Notes: generated by a model not told the origin, from the sequence alone. DNA of 64,000 nucleotides from CAWFKW01 sp963816535 (GCA_963816535.1 CAWFKW010000006.1:678373-742372); one strand, 5' to 3'. Shown: positions 43,367 to 53,551, counted from the first letter of the stretch. Numbers and translations: made by a program.

Positions 43367-44581
43367 CTATTTAACCATTTCCGCAAAATTCTTTGGGTAC
43401 GTCTTCAGGTTATGTCCGTACTTAAATTGCTCATCGAGGCGGCATGACCACACCAGTTTGCCTTCCCATACAGTTATATCCGGGCATCCGTCGCACATAC
43501 TCTGGCGGCCGTCTTCAAGAAAATCAACCGGCTGAATTACCATTACGGATTGATAATAGATCCTCTTAAAAATATTTAATGGATTTTTCAGGAATGCTGC
43601 GAGCGCCTTGCGCAGTTTCTTATCGAACAGGCTGAGAAGCAAAAGTGATTTCCCCTTTTTGGTCATCTTGGGCTTTGCGTATGATAAATATTTTCCGGTG
43701 AACATGTGGTTGAATGTCTGTACGATCTCCATGGCTTTAGCGCCCATGTAGCCGTATATTTTTTTCTTCGAACCTATTCTTCCGCTCAGGAGCCATTTGA
43801 ACGAATCCACTTTTTCAGAGCCGTTAAGATATGCGCACGGGTCAAAATCGGGATAAACAGTTCTGAATATTTCAATTATTTCATCAGCTTTGATGTCGGT
43901 TCTGTCAGGAACGTCTTCATTATAAACAAGGTCTGACATATCAATCTTATTAGGACCCAGGTAAAAATCAACCTGGTTATTATTTACCGCCCTGTAAAGT
44001 ATAAAGACCATCACGTGAACGATGTCAATATTTTTATGAGCCCATTTCATCATCTCAGGGATATATTGCATAGTGTCTTCATAGACCGTAGAGTTGAAGG
44101 AACATGATAACCCTTTTTCATCGGCTAACATTCTGGCGAAATGATAGCGCAGTTCATTTAACTCAAATTCATTGGCTTTTTTCCAGCCGGGCCGGTTCTG
44201 TTTACTGTCAATGTGGAAAGTAAATCCATACGCTCCGGCTTTCTTAAGCCCATGTAGCAGCTCAGGCGTCAAAGCGATCCCGTTTGTATTAACAATCGGC
44301 TTTGAACCAAACTGCTTTACCATTTTTACTATTTCAATAATATTCGGGTGCAGCAGCGGGTCGCCGCCGGCTATTGAAACGCTGTCAGTATTGCGGTAGC
44401 GGTGAAACACTTCGAGTTCCCCACGGATTTCGACAAGAGATTTGTGGCTATCAATTTCATTTTTCCTGTAACAGCCCAGGCATGCTAAGTTGCATTTAGC
44501 GGTCGGCTCCAGCCACGAAATTATGTTATCAGCGAGGTTCCAGGGGAGCCTGTAATAATCCAGATGATTCAGCTTAATCAT
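43367..44581 (-). CDS. Radical SAM protein with C-terminal cysteine motif
   Basis: This is a radical SAM enzyme of about 404 residues. The iron-sulfur motif CNLACLGC (CxxxCxxC) lies near residue 30, followed by SIAGGDPLLHP (the SAM-binding GGE-like loop) and VNTNGIALT. The C-terminal part has CDGCPD and SCRLDE, reminiscent of a reduced SPASM-type cluster region. The ATG at 44581 is used; a TTG lies six codons earlier. It is a single gene with its own terminator, so the substrate cannot be inferred from neighbours. Confidence 0.83.
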   Translation of the reverse strand: MIKLNHLDYYRLPWNLADNIISWLEPTAKCNLACLGCYRKNEIDSHKSLVEIRGELEVFHRYRNTDSVSIAGGDPLLHPNIIEIVKMVKQFGSKPIVNTNGIALTPELLHGLKKAGAYGFTFHIDSKQNRPGWKKANEFELNELRYHFARMLADEKGLSCSFNSTVYEDTMQYIPEMMKWAHKNIDIVHVMVFILYRAVNNNQVDFYLGPNKIDMSDLVYNEDVPDRTDIKADEIIEIFRTVYPDFDPCAYLNGSEKVDSFKWLLSGRIGSKKKIYGYMGAKAMEIVQTFNHMFTGKYLSYAKPKMTKKGKSLLLLSLFDKKLRKALAAFLKNPLNIFKRIYYQSVMVIQPVDFLEDGRQSMCDGCPDITVWEGKLVWSCRLDEQFKYGHNLKTYPKNFAEMVK

Positions 44582-44821
44582 AATTTTATTCTCTGACAAT
44601 GTTATGAATATTCATCCAAAAACTTTCAGTTATTGAGTGACACAGTAATCCAGTTTCTTATGATAGAAGGAAACGCTTAAGTTTTCAAATATAGCGCTTA
44701 GACGCAAATTCTCAAATGATTTTTATCATGTTTTTGATTTTTTTTTGAGATGATGATCCTGGGGTGAAAAACGTTCACGTTCGGAGATTCAGCGTAATAA
44801 ATATTGCAATGAAGGACTATT

Positions 44822-45679
44822 TCATCTCTTCCCAAAAAATAAAGAGAAACCAAGGTAGAACTGCAAGTAGCCGATATTCCTGTCTGACGAGAGGTTTGAA
44901 TTTAAGCCGGTTGCTGCCTGGTCAATCAGGTTCATCGAGTTATCGCCGGAAGCTGTAGCATCCGATCTCTTTCCAAATAGGTTTGAAATTGAATATTTTA
45001 CTCCAAAAACAAATCCCAGGTTTTGAGCGATCCTGAAATCAGTCCCGGCATCCATAGCAATTCCGATTCGTGTTGCGCTGTTTATGGGAAAGGTTGATTT
45101 ATGTATGCCTTCAGGTCCTGCAACAAGCCTTGGTTCCTGCTGATAGAAACCCCAGAGAAAATTATAGTCGGCTTCAATGCCTATAAATGGAACCAGCGAA
45201 TGCCTTGGCCCGAACATATACTGAACGCCAAGCCCGGCGTAGATATTTCTGATAACGAGCAGGGAGGAGCCGGGAGTGGAATTATATATCCCGTTTCCTG
45301 ATAGCGGATATCCATTCCTGATAATATTAGAATCAATGTACGAATTAAATGTTTCGTCATTTTGGAGTTGCGCAAACCCGCCTGAAAAATAGGGCCAGAT
45401 AGTTGCCTTTTTATTGGCGGCGTACTTTACGTTAAGATGAAAACCAATTCCGTAAACCAATCCGTAGTTCTTAAATGTAAAGAAATCCTCAACGCCGCCC
45501 CGTGTCTGTCCGATGGGCAGGTTATACGAGCCTGCCAGCTCGATCACAAAACGAGGAGCGGTATATTTATATCTTAAAGTATTGTCCTGTGAAAAAGAAT
45601 AATTGACCGATACCAGGATAGCCGCTATAATAGCCGCAGTGAAAATTAACTTATTAATATTTGCCCTCCGGTAATACAT
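44822..45679 (-). CDS. Outer-membrane beta-barrel protein, partner of a DUF2279-like gene (copy 2)
   Basis: This 285-residue protein has a signal peptide (LIFTAAIIAAILVSVNYSFSQ). Many amphipathic strands rich in Tyr, Phe and Gly follow, finishing in a terminal strand (LQFYLGFSLFFGKR) typical of small barrels. It begins at the stop codon of the upstream DUF2279-like gene (one-base overlap). Together they repeat the pair at 12818-14607, there in the opposite gene order. Function is unknown. Confidence 0.6.
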   Translation of the reverse strand: MYYRRANINKLIFTAAIIAAILVSVNYSFSQDNTLRYKYTAPRFVIELAGSYNLPIGQTRGGVEDFFTFKNYGLVYGIGFHLNVKYAANKKATIWPYFSGGFAQLQNDETFNSYIDSNIIRNGYPLSGNGIYNSTPGSSLLVIRNIYAGLGVQYMFGPRHSLVPFIGIEADYNFLWGFYQQEPRLVAGPEGIHKSTFPINSATRIGIAMDAGTDFRIAQNLGFVFGVKYSISNLFGKRSDATASGDNSMNLIDQAATGLNSNLSSDRNIGYLQFYLGFSLFFGKR

Positions 45680-46627
45680 TCATCGTACAGAAAAAGAAAA
45701 TTTGCCGTTAGTTGTATTCCACTTCAGCGCAGGAGCGGGAATTATTTTAAAAGTATTTAGGAACTCTTTTAGAAACTGCATGAATTTGGAATTTCCGGGA
45801 ATAATTTTTCTGAGGTCCAGATCGATTCCAAGGTAAAGGTTCTGGGTCCTGCTATCCGGCCCGGCTTGATCGTACTTTAATACGCCGTAGCCCAATGTGA
45901 TGTCAAGATAATCGGGCCAGAACTTTTCAGCCTTGCCTTTAAGATAACTGTTCACGTCGAATGAGAACCAGAATACCTGGCCGCCGTAATCGTCGGGGAA
46001 ATCGCCTTTATGGTTGGGGTCGTTTGTGGGCACGTAGTTCCATTTCATTTTGACTGTTTGAAGCGGAGTCCACATATCCTGTGCAATTGCGAAAATATCC
46101 CCTGTGAGGTTTGCTATTTCATCGCCGGGGCTGTAACCCCATTCTTTAGCGAAGCCGTCCTCGATCTCAATATCGGTCATATATGCGATGCTGAACAGAG
46201 CGCCGAGCCACAGAGAAGTTCTGTCGTTTATACCGCTCCAAATGAAAGCGCCCTTCATGGTTCTGGCTATCAACCCGCCTTCCATAAAGTGGCCCAGCTT
46301 ATCCATAGACATCGCGTACGCCCAGTCGTTTTGAATATGGAATTGGCCTCTCTCGCCTGACCACCATGCATGGCGCTGGAAATTGTGAAGAAACAAAACT
46401 GCCCCAACAGTAAACCCCGTTATACCGCCAAGTTTTATGTAATTAATATTATCCTTAATTTCTTTGTTCTGTTTTGTGAAGGAGAGTTTTGGGACCGTAG
46501 CGCTCCCGGAATCCGGTTGACCGGCGAATCGCAGCGAGTGCGGGTCATCATTAATTAATGATTGCGATAAAGATGCATTAACAATGCAAAAGCAGGCTAA
46601 ACCGACAAATAGCAAATAATTCTTCAT
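45680..46627 (-). CDS. DUF2279-like membrane-associated protein (copy 2)
   Basis: This 315-residue protein has an N-terminal signal peptide, followed by a conserved segment SMDKLGHFMEGGLIA, FIWSGIND, DIEIEDGFAKEWGYSPGDEI and PLQTVKMKW. The landmarks match those of the gene at 13594-14607. Members of this group are envelope proteins of unknown role. It is the first gene of a two-gene unit with the barrel protein. Confidence 0.6.
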   Translation of the reverse strand: MKNYLLFVGLACFCIVNASLSQSLINDDPHSLRFAGQPDSGSATVPKLSFTKQNKEIKDNINYIKLGGITGFTVGAVLFLHNFQRHAWWSGERGQFHIQNDWAYAMSMDKLGHFMEGGLIARTMKGAFIWSGINDRTSLWLGALFSIAYMTDIEIEDGFAKEWGYSPGDEIANLTGDIFAIAQDMWTPLQTVKMKWNYVPTNDPNHKGDFPDDYGGQVFWFSFDVNSYLKGKAEKFWPDYLDITLGYGVLKYDQAGPDSRTQNLYLGIDLDLRKIIPGNSKFMQFLKEFLNTFKIIPAPALKWNTTNGKFSFSVR

Positions 46628-46955
46628 TTATTGGATTTTATTCCCAATTAATGAAAAGAAGTTCATGAAGAAGCATTTTTTGACAAGTGAATTATTCACT
46701 ATAATAGCGCCGAGGAATCATCTAATTTTTAACATATTATCTGCACATTCTAGTAATTTTTTTATTTATTAACAATAATGAAATTTAAGCGATTAAACGG
46801 GCTCTACATTTTGCCGCCGACTGGAAATTCTTCCTGACGCTGAAATAACTAATTTAGAACTTATTTAATTTATGTTTATTTTTGTAAATCAGATGCAGCT
46901 ATTAAAATTACATGGGCTTCTAATACGGGCAAATTTCGGCAAAGGGAGATAGAGT
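46628..46955. other. Intergenic region between divergent genes
   Basis: About 330 AT-rich bases with no supported gene; GGGAG at 46944-46948 is the likely ribosome-binding site for the TauE/SafE gene. Confidence 0.5.
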
Positions 46956-47777
46956 ATTTCTGTTGAATATTTCATACTCCTTACTGCGATAGGGCTTGTA
47001 GTAGGAGCTGTCGGTACGTTAATCGGCGCAGGCGGCGGGTTTATACTGATGCCGATACTGCTGTTCATGTATCCTAAAGAATCCCCCGATATACTTACCA
47101 GTATTTCTCTTGCCGTAGTATTCTTCAATGCCGCCTCGGGATCGTATGCCTATGGAAAGATGAAGAGGATTGATTATAAATCCGGTTTCATATTCTCTAT
47201 GGCGACCATACCCGGCGCGGTACTGGGCGTCTATACCGTATCGCTTATTAACAGAGGGGCGTTCAATATTATCTTTGGGATACTGCTTATCGCCGTAAGC
47301 ATTTACCTGATGGCAAGGCCGGATATTGCAAGCATTGTCCGCATCGGCGCAATTGAAAAGCATACAAAGAGAACGATCACCGATGCTGAAGGAAACACTC
47401 ATAATTATTCTTTTCATTTATCAACCGGAATTATGATAAGCGTAATTGTAGGATTCATATCAAGCCTTCTCGGGATCGGCGGGGGCATTATACACGTTCC
47501 CGCGATGGTGAGCCTCCTTAATTTTCCTGTTCACGTTGCCACAGCTACATCCCACTTTGTGCTCGCCATCATGGCGCTGGTTGGAACTATCGTGCATATA
47601 ATTAACGGGACTTTTATGAGCGGGCTTCTTACAACGATTCCCGTAGCTATCGGCGTTCTGATCGGCGCCCAATTTGGCGCCAGGCTATCTAACAAAATTC
47701 ATGGCAAGTGGATCATCAGGGGACTGGCGGGAGCATTGGGGCTTGTTGGAATAAGAATGCTGTTCCTATCGATGTAA
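46956..47777 (+). CDS. TauE/SafE family sulfite/organosulfur exporter, apparent AUU start
   Basis: This eight-helix-type membrane protein of the TauE/SafE family has two related halves. The first glycine motif is GTLIGAGGGFILMPILL, and the second, SSLLGIGGGIIHVPAMV, is the mirror copy. The first in-frame ATG (47049) falls inside the first motif and would delete the first helix. The frame is open back to a stop at 46950. An ATT at 46956 lies seven bases after GGGAG, so the start is set there with an AUU codon. Such proteins move sulfite, sulfoacetate or similar anions. The start is unusual and might hide a sequence error. Confidence 0.82.
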   Translation: MSVEYFILLTAIGLVVGAVGTLIGAGGGFILMPILLFMYPKESPDILTSISLAVVFFNAASGSYAYGKMKRIDYKSGFIFSMATIPGAVLGVYTVSLINRGAFNIIFGILLIAVSIYLMARPDIASIVRIGAIEKHTKRTITDAEGNTHNYSFHLSTGIMISVIVGFISSLLGIGGGIIHVPAMVSLLNFPVHVATATSHFVLAIMALVGTIVHIINGTFMSGLLTTIPVAIGVLIGAQFGARLSNKIHGKWIIRGLAGALGLVGIRMLFLSM

Positions 47778-47800
47778 ATTTAATAAAGCTTCCGGAATCT

Positions 47801-48733
47801 CTAAAAATGATATGCTACATTTAAAGTTTTCCCGAACGGGTCAATGTTCCATGTTAACCTGTCGCGGAAAGGACTTTTCTTTTCGGCAAGGGTTTTATAC
47901 ATTTCTCTTCTTGAAAGCTCGGACGGATTATTAAGCATTATTTCTTTTGACGTGAGGTAACCTATAACAGCCCCAACAAAAACATCGGACGCCCAGTGAG
48001 TATCGTCGATGATCCTTGCAACGCCAACAAGAGACGCAAGCGAATACGATATTACTGGAACGACAGGAGTGGAAGAATACTGGTTTGCTATAACTGTAGC
48101 TATTGAAAAAGCGGATGCAGTGTGACCGGAAGGAAACGCGTCGAACGACGAAACAGATCTCCCCCCGTTTCTTGAATGGCTCAACTCGACCATTGGTCCC
48201 CACCATTCGCCGCCCGCTTCATGCGAGTAAATATTTTTAGCGCTGGGCCTTTCTCTTCCGGCCAGCAGCTTCAATGCCCTCACCCACAAACCGGATGTAA
48301 GAAACGATTCGAAAGCAAGGTAAGAAGTCTCAAGCGCCTTATGGTTATGTGTAATGATTCCCAAACCGGTAAATGCTCCAATAACCGATACACCGTACCA
48401 TGAACCGAAATTAGATATGTACGGGCTTGCCTTTCTCATCCATGTATTATTTTCTTTTGTGCGGTGAATAGTATTATAAGTAGCCTGGTCGCTTGCAATA
48501 AGAGCGCCTGTAATCATAACTCCCGCGCCTACCCACATCGCGCTTTGCTTAGACATATGGAAGACGGATGTCATCTGCGTAAACAAGTCTCCGCCGAATC
48601 GGCTGAAGAACCCGCGGTTTTCTACAGTTGTGGAATTTAGATCCAGTGAATCCGCGCTCTGAAGTCTCTGAGCAAATCCGTTGCCGCAGTTTATTGTTAT
48701 CGCTGATATTAAAACAATGACGCTAAACTTCAT
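47801..48733 (-). CDS. PAP2 superfamily phosphatase (copy 1)
   Basis: This 310-residue membrane protein has a signal peptide. The three PAP2 catalytic motifs are present: K-x6-RP in LLAGRERPSAKN, PSGH in FDAFPSGHTASAFS, and the third in ARIIDDTHWASD. It removes phosphate from lipid phosphates such as phosphatidic acid or undecaprenyl diphosphate at the envelope. It converges on the TauE/SafE gene with a 23-base gap. A second PAP2 gene is at 54690-55586. Confidence 0.87.
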   Translation of the reverse strand: MKFSVIVLISAITINCGNGFAQRLQSADSLDLNSTTVENRGFFSRFGGDLFTQMTSVFHMSKQSAMWVGAGVMITGALIASDQATYNTIHRTKENNTWMRKASPYISNFGSWYGVSVIGAFTGLGIITHNHKALETSYLAFESFLTSGLWVRALKLLAGRERPSAKNIYSHEAGGEWWGPMVELSHSRNGGRSVSSFDAFPSGHTASAFSIATVIANQYSSTPVVPVISYSLASLVGVARIIDDTHWASDVFVGAVIGYLTSKEIMLNNPSELSRREMYKTLAEKKSPFRDRLTWNIDPFGKTLNVAYHF

Positions 48734-48835
48734 CTGGTTCCCATGAATTCAAAAAACATCTGCAAACCTAACTGATTGTATGGACAAATTCAAGCATAAA
48801 GTGTTAATTCAATGTGTGTATTTTTTGCAGATAAC

Positions 48836-50575
48836 TCAGCAATCTATAACAAATTCTACAACTTTTTCTGTTTTTGTGGCCCCGTCAATTTTTAAGAGAG
48901 TTTTCGGCGAGTTATTGAGATATATCCAGTTAGAGATGATCTTCATTTTATCAAGGTCTTCTCTTGTAAGCTTCCCGCTTATATTATAGAGGGCCGAGCT
49001 GAACAGGTTGCCGCGGAAATATATATTCTCTATCATATCTTTCAGGTATTCATTTTCATAATCGTATTTATCGCCGTCTATTACAACGCTCTTAAGCAGC
49101 TTGCCTGCCGCCACGAAGAAAAGTTCTCTGGATCTTTTCTCAGCCGAATTAGAAGAGCATTTTACAACGTAATTCTGGGTGTTCATCTCGGAATTTGTAA
49201 GTTCCATGTTCATCAACACTTTCCGAAGGTCGTCAAGCCTGTCGCGGATATGCGAAGCTTCTTCGTAATTCATTTCATCCGACAATATATGCATCTTTGT
49301 TTCAAGCGATTTGAGCGCTCCGGGGCTGGCTTCAGATTCAAGGAAACTCACGACACGTTTGACTTCTTTCATATAATCTGCGTGAGTCTGTGAATTATTA
49401 CACGGAGCTTTACACTGCCCAATATCATGATACATACAGACCGACTTATCTTTACCGGTTTCAAGGTCCCTAGGTTTGCATTTCCTGAGATAGAATGTCT
49501 TATCTATCCTTTCAAGCAGCGAATCGGCTGTAAAGGAGCTTCTGAACGGACCGTAATACCTGGCGCCGTCAAGCTTTACTTCGTAAGTTTTTTCTATTTT
49601 CGGAAAACGTTTTTTTATGTCGAGCTTTATGAACGGGTAACGCCTGTATCTCTTTATGGCTGAATTAAAGTGCGGCTTGTGAAGCTTTATGAGCCTGCTT
49701 TCAAGTATCAGCGCCGATAGTTCCGAGCCCGTCAGCTCAAATTCGACTTTACGAACCTGCCGGATAAGTTTCCTTACCTTCCCGGTATGCGATGTATTGT
49801 GATAGAAATATGAATTCACCCTGTCATGCAGGTTCTTTGCCTTCCCTATGTAGAGTATCTCTCCGTTCTTACCCAGCATTTTATATACCCCGGGGTTTGG
49901 AGGAATTTTTTTAAGGCCGCTTTTGATGCGTTTTATATTAGAAGGAATCCTGTCTTTTTCATATATTTTTTTGTGCTGGAACGAAAGCGCGTCATGTATT
50001 TCTTCTATTCCGTATTCGTCCTTAAGAGTCTTTAGAAAATGGATAAGTATCTCTGCGGTCGCCCTTGCGTCGTCAAGCGCGCGGTGGCGGCGTTTGACTT
50101 TGATCCTGAAATGCCTGGAAAGGGAATATAGCGATTTTGAAAGGAGGCTTTTATTCAGCCTTCTGGCCAGGCGGCAGGTGCAAAGAGTCGGCAGCTCCAG
50201 CTTCTCGCCGGTTGTCCGCATGACTGAGGCGGTAAGAAATTTGTAATCAAAAGCTACGTTGTGCCCGGCAAACACGGTGAAGTTTGTGTTTTGTTCGAGG
50301 TACTCCTTTATTTTGTGAAGCGCATCTTCGAAGGGGGGTTTATCATATACCATTTCGTTGGTTATACCGGTAAGCTCGGTTATGCATGACGGTATAAATT
50401 GGCCGGGATTTACAAGCGTATCGAATTCATCCACAATCCTACCGTCAAGCACGTGCGCAATTCCTATTTCCGTTATCCTGTTGTTCACGGGGTTAAGGCC
50501 GGTAGTCTCAAAGTCGACGACTATGAAATTAGTGTCAGAAATTAAATGTTCTTTTTCTGTTTTAAGCCCAATCAT
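48836..50575 (-). CDS. DEDD exonuclease fused to a GIY-YIG (UvrC-like) endonuclease
   Basis: Residues about 10-175 are a DnaQ-like 3'-5' exonuclease (VVDFETTGLNP, AGHNVAFDYKFL, RHRALDDARAT). Residues about 225-300 are a GIY-YIG nuclease of UvrC/Cho type (PGVYKMLGKNGEILYIGKAK). A cysteine cluster region CKPRDLETGKDKSVCMYHDI and a UVR helix pair (EEASHIRDRLDDLRK) follow. The total is about 579 residues. This fusion is known among polymerase III epsilon/Cho-type proteins and acts in DNA repair. The ATG at 50575 has GGAAG just upstream; a TTG frame five codons earlier is less likely. Confidence 0.9.
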   Translation of the reverse strand: MIGLKTEKEHLISDTNFIVVDFETTGLNPVNNRITEIGIAHVLDGRIVDEFDTLVNPGQFIPSCITELTGITNEMVYDKPPFEDALHKIKEYLEQNTNFTVFAGHNVAFDYKFLTASVMRTTGEKLELPTLCTCRLARRLNKSLLSKSLYSLSRHFRIKVKRRHRALDDARATAEILIHFLKTLKDEYGIEEIHDALSFQHKKIYEKDRIPSNIKRIKSGLKKIPPNPGVYKMLGKNGEILYIGKAKNLHDRVNSYFYHNTSHTGKVRKLIRQVRKVEFELTGSELSALILESRLIKLHKPHFNSAIKRYRRYPFIKLDIKKRFPKIEKTYEVKLDGARYYGPFRSSFTADSLLERIDKTFYLRKCKPRDLETGKDKSVCMYHDIGQCKAPCNNSQTHADYMKEVKRVVSFLESEASPGALKSLETKMHILSDEMNYEEASHIRDRLDDLRKVLMNMELTNSEMNTQNYVVKCSSNSAEKRSRELFFVAAGKLLKSVVIDGDKYDYENEYLKDMIENIYFRGNLFSSALYNISGKLTREDLDKMKIISNWIYLNNSPKTLLKIDGATKTEKVVEFVIDC

Positions 50576-50749
50576 AATTGCTTCCAACAAAGATAGCTAA
50601 CATTTAGTTTAAATAAAAAAGGGAGATGGGTAGAAATTTTTTTCTCAATCACTATTGCATTTAATATTTAAATGAATAAAATTGCATAAATCATGCTGAT
50701 AAAAATTACTATCGCATGCTATTCATTATCATTAGTCAAACAATTATCA

Positions 50750-51484
50750 ATGGAAAAAATCGATTTAAAAACTCAGGACGGCACAATTGATTGTTACACA
50801 TTTAAACCGGGCGAGGGCGGTAAGTACCCTGTAATAATTATGTACATGGATGCTTACGGTCCGCGCGCTGAAATGTTTGAAATGTGCGACAGGCTTGCCC
50901 GGAACGGGTATTTTGTTGTTCTGCCAAACCTGTACTACCGCGCAGGGGAGTATGCTCCGTTTGATCCAAAGACTGCATTCAGCCAGCCTGATGAAAGGGA
51001 AAGGCTGATGAAATTAATGCAAACGACCGGTATAGCTAAAGTGATACAGGATACAGCCTCAATTTTTGAATATCTTGATAACGTTCCCGGAGCAGATAGC
51101 AGGAAGGTAGGCTGTGTGGGATATTGTATGGGAGGTAAATTCGCTTTGACGGCTGCAGCTGCCTTCCCTGACAGAGTTAAGGCGGCAGCGTCATTTCATG
51201 GCGGAAGTCTGGCCACCGATAAACCTGATAGTCCGCATTTGCTGGCCTCAAAAATGTACGGCAGGGTATATATAGGCGTTGCAGGCATGGATAAGGGATT
51301 TACAGAAGAAGAAAAACAAAGACTTGAAAACGCTCTCAGGGCGGCTGAGGTACGCTACAAACTTGAAGTCTATCAGGGCGCAGCGCACGGGTTTGCCGTA
51401 AACGGAACCCCGGTGTTTGACAGGGTGGCTGCGGAGAAGCATTGGGACAGGTTGTTTGAGTTATTTGCTGAATCATTGACATAA
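50750..51484 (+). CDS. Dienelactone hydrolase family protein
   Basis: This is an alpha/beta hydrolase of about 244 residues. The nucleophile elbow GCVGYCMGGKF has cysteine, as in dienelactone hydrolase, and GAAHGFAV supplies the catalytic histidine. The ATG at 50750 starts the fold; an upstream in-frame start would add a 19-residue hydrophobic piece without support. Substrate is unknown; the family cleaves lactones and esters. It stands alone. Confidence 0.88.
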   Translation: MEKIDLKTQDGTIDCYTFKPGEGGKYPVIIMYMDAYGPRAEMFEMCDRLARNGYFVVLPNLYYRAGEYAPFDPKTAFSQPDERERLMKLMQTTGIAKVIQDTASIFEYLDNVPGADSRKVGCVGYCMGGKFALTAAAAFPDRVKAAASFHGGSLATDKPDSPHLLASKMYGRVYIGVAGMDKGFTEEEKQRLENALRAAEVRYKLEVYQGAAHGFAVNGTPVFDRVAAEKHWDRLFELFAESLT

Positions 51485-51675
51485 AAAAACAATAGCTTAG
51501 CAGAACGTGCATGCCTTAATAGCTGATGATGTGCTAAAGTCAATTCACTGTTAAATATCATTTCGAAACCTGATAGAAATCATTGTTTTGGATAACGGGT
51601 CCAATATATATTTGTACAGGAGTTGATTTTCTGTTCTTCTTCTGTCAAGTAGAATTCCGTAAATATTCTAAAACT

Positions 51676-52131
51676 ATGAAAGCGACAAAATCCCAGATCG
51701 AAGATTTTATGAATCTCCCGTCATATGCAATTATAGGCGTTTCTGCCAGAAAGAAAAAATTCGGCAACGAAATACTGAAGCAGATGATGAAGCGCGGAAT
51801 GGAAGTTTACCCGGTCCACAGAACCGCGCCGGCAGTCGATGGCGTAAAATGTTATCACAACCTGCAGAGCCTTCCTGAAAAACCGGAAGGGGTGATAGCA
51901 TGCGTGCCGCCTGAGCAAACCGAGAAAATTGTTTTGGAAATGACAAATGCCGGCATATCACATATCTGGATGCAGCATGGTTCGAGCAGCGAAGCCGCAA
52001 TTAGTTATTGCATTTCGCGGGGCATAAAAATTGTCAGCGGAGAGTGTGTAATTATGTTTCTGAAGAATCTAGGGTTTCCACATGGCCTGCACAAGAGGAT
52101 ATGGAACATAGTTAACAGGGCTAGGGCCTGA
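51676..52131 (+). CDS. CoA-binding domain protein (YccU-like)
   Basis: This is a 151-residue Rossmann-fold protein. SYAIIGVSARKKKFGNEILKQ and VYPVHRTAPAVDGVKCYHNL match small CoA-binding proteins of the YccU group; the tail EAAISYCISRGIKIVSGECVIMF is also typical. The ATG at 51676 is used because 31 upstream codons look like non-coding sequence. Function beyond CoA binding is unknown. Confidence 0.85.
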   Translation: MKATKSQIEDFMNLPSYAIIGVSARKKKFGNEILKQMMKRGMEVYPVHRTAPAVDGVKCYHNLQSLPEKPEGVIACVPPEQTEKIVLEMTNAGISHIWMQHGSSSEAAISYCISRGIKIVSGECVIMFLKNLGFPHGLHKRIWNIVNRARA

Positions 52132-52413
52132 GAATAGATAAAGTTCTTTCCCGGGGAAATATATCCTGCATTTGATATTTTCCGTTGCAGGTATTCTATT
52201 ATCCAAACCGCTGGTTTTTTAAAAATTTAGGGAAGCCATATTAGCTGATCCAAAATTATCCCATTTGATTTGGAACCAATACGGGTATTTTTCTTTTTAT
52301 TACAATATACTAACGTCGGGAAAGAAGCAATGATCCTGTTACGCCTGGGATTTTTAGCGAACTTATATAATCCAATTTTAGACTTATTACCTAACCAATT
52401 TATCTCATAAAAA

Positions 52414-53445
52414 ATGAAATATAGAAAATTCGGAAACACAGGCATGTTTGTTTCAGAGCTGTGCTTAGGCACTATGACTTTTGGCGGAAAGGGATTCTGG
52501 ACTTCGATAGGATCGCTTGAACAGGAAACAGCTAATAAGCTTGTCGGCCGCTCTGTTGAAGCGGGAGTAAATTTCATAGATACGGCTAACGTATATTCTG
52601 AAGGTCTTGCCGAGACTATACTCGGCCAGTCAATAAAGGACCTGAAGCTGGAAAGAGAAGATCTCATCATAGCGACCAAGGTGCGCGGAAAGACCGGCGA
52701 GGGCCCCAATCAAATAGGACTCTCAAGGCATCATATATTCAATTCAATCGATCAAAGCCTGAAGAGGCTGCAAACAGATTACGTGGATCTTTACCAAATC
52801 CATGGATATGATAAGCTGACGCCGCTGGAAGAAACTTTAACGGCTCTCAACGATCTTGTGAGAAGCGGGAAGGTAAGATATATCGGCTGCAGCAATTTGC
52901 TGGCCTGGCAAATAATGAAAGCGCTGGGAATTTCAGACAGGCTGAACTTTGCGCGCTTTGAAAGCCTTCAGGCATATTACACAATTGCAGGCAGGGACCT
53001 TGAACGCGATGTTGTTCCTCTATTAAAAGACCAGAAGTTAGCCCTGATGGTATGGAGCCCGCTGGCAGGCGGACTTCTAAGCGGTAAATTTAAAAAAGAC
53101 AAGACAGGCCCTGAAGGGGCAAGGCGTTCGGCATTCAATTTTCCCCCCGTGAATCTGGAAAAGGCTTACCCTATAATAGATCTTATGGAAGAGATAGGCA
53201 AATCGCACGGAGTTTCTGTCGCGCAGGTCTCTTTAGCATGGCTGCTTTCTAATAAACACGTAACCACCATTATCATCGGCGCGAAGAATCTTGATCAGCT
53301 TAACGATAATATCAAGTCAACGGAATTGGAACTTACCGGCGACGAGCTGAAAAAGCTGGACGAATTAAGCGCGCTCGAAGAAGAATATCCCGGATGGATG
53401 GTCAGCAGACAGGGGACTGACAGGCTGAAGATATTGGAAGAATAA
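52414..53445 (+). CDS. Aldo/keto reductase
   Basis: This 343-residue TIM-barrel oxidoreductase uses NADPH. The catalytic set is visible as DTANVYSEG (Asp, Tyr), IATKV (Lys) and YQIHGYD (His). The cofactor region is VTTIIIGAKNLDQLNDNI. It belongs to the YajO/Tas-like subgroup. It is bounded downstream by a terminator at 53519-53551. Confidence 0.92.
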   Translation: MKYRKFGNTGMFVSELCLGTMTFGGKGFWTSIGSLEQETANKLVGRSVEAGVNFIDTANVYSEGLAETILGQSIKDLKLEREDLIIATKVRGKTGEGPNQIGLSRHHIFNSIDQSLKRLQTDYVDLYQIHGYDKLTPLEETLTALNDLVRSGKVRYIGCSNLLAWQIMKALGISDRLNFARFESLQAYYTIAGRDLERDVVPLLKDQKLALMVWSPLAGGLLSGKFKKDKTGPEGARRSAFNFPPVNLEKAYPIIDLMEEIGKSHGVSVAQVSLAWLLSNKHVTTIIIGAKNLDQLNDNIKSTELELTGDELKKLDELSALEEEYPGWMVSRQGTDRLKILEE

Positions 53446-53518
53446 AGACTGCATATCGCAAGTGTGAACCGCCATTTGCGGCTATTTGGAGTTTAACAAA
53501 TTTGATTTAGAGAAGATG

Positions 53519-53551
53519 AAAAAAGGGATGCAGGCTCTGCATCCCTTTTCT
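53519..53551. terminator. Bidirectional terminator
   Basis: The perfect nine-base stem GGGATGCAG / CTGCATCCC with a three-base loop is flanked by AAAAAA and TTTTCTT. It sits between the convergent aldo/keto reductase and NmrA-type genes. Confidence 0.88.

Noticed and set aside
46889..47128. Minus-strand frames opposite the TauE/SafE start
   Set aside because: Shadows; the plus-strand frame carries the family motifs.
52227..52709. 160-codon minus-strand frame before the aldo/keto reductase
   Set aside because: Overlaps the start of a firmly identified gene on the other strand and has no protein-like motifs.
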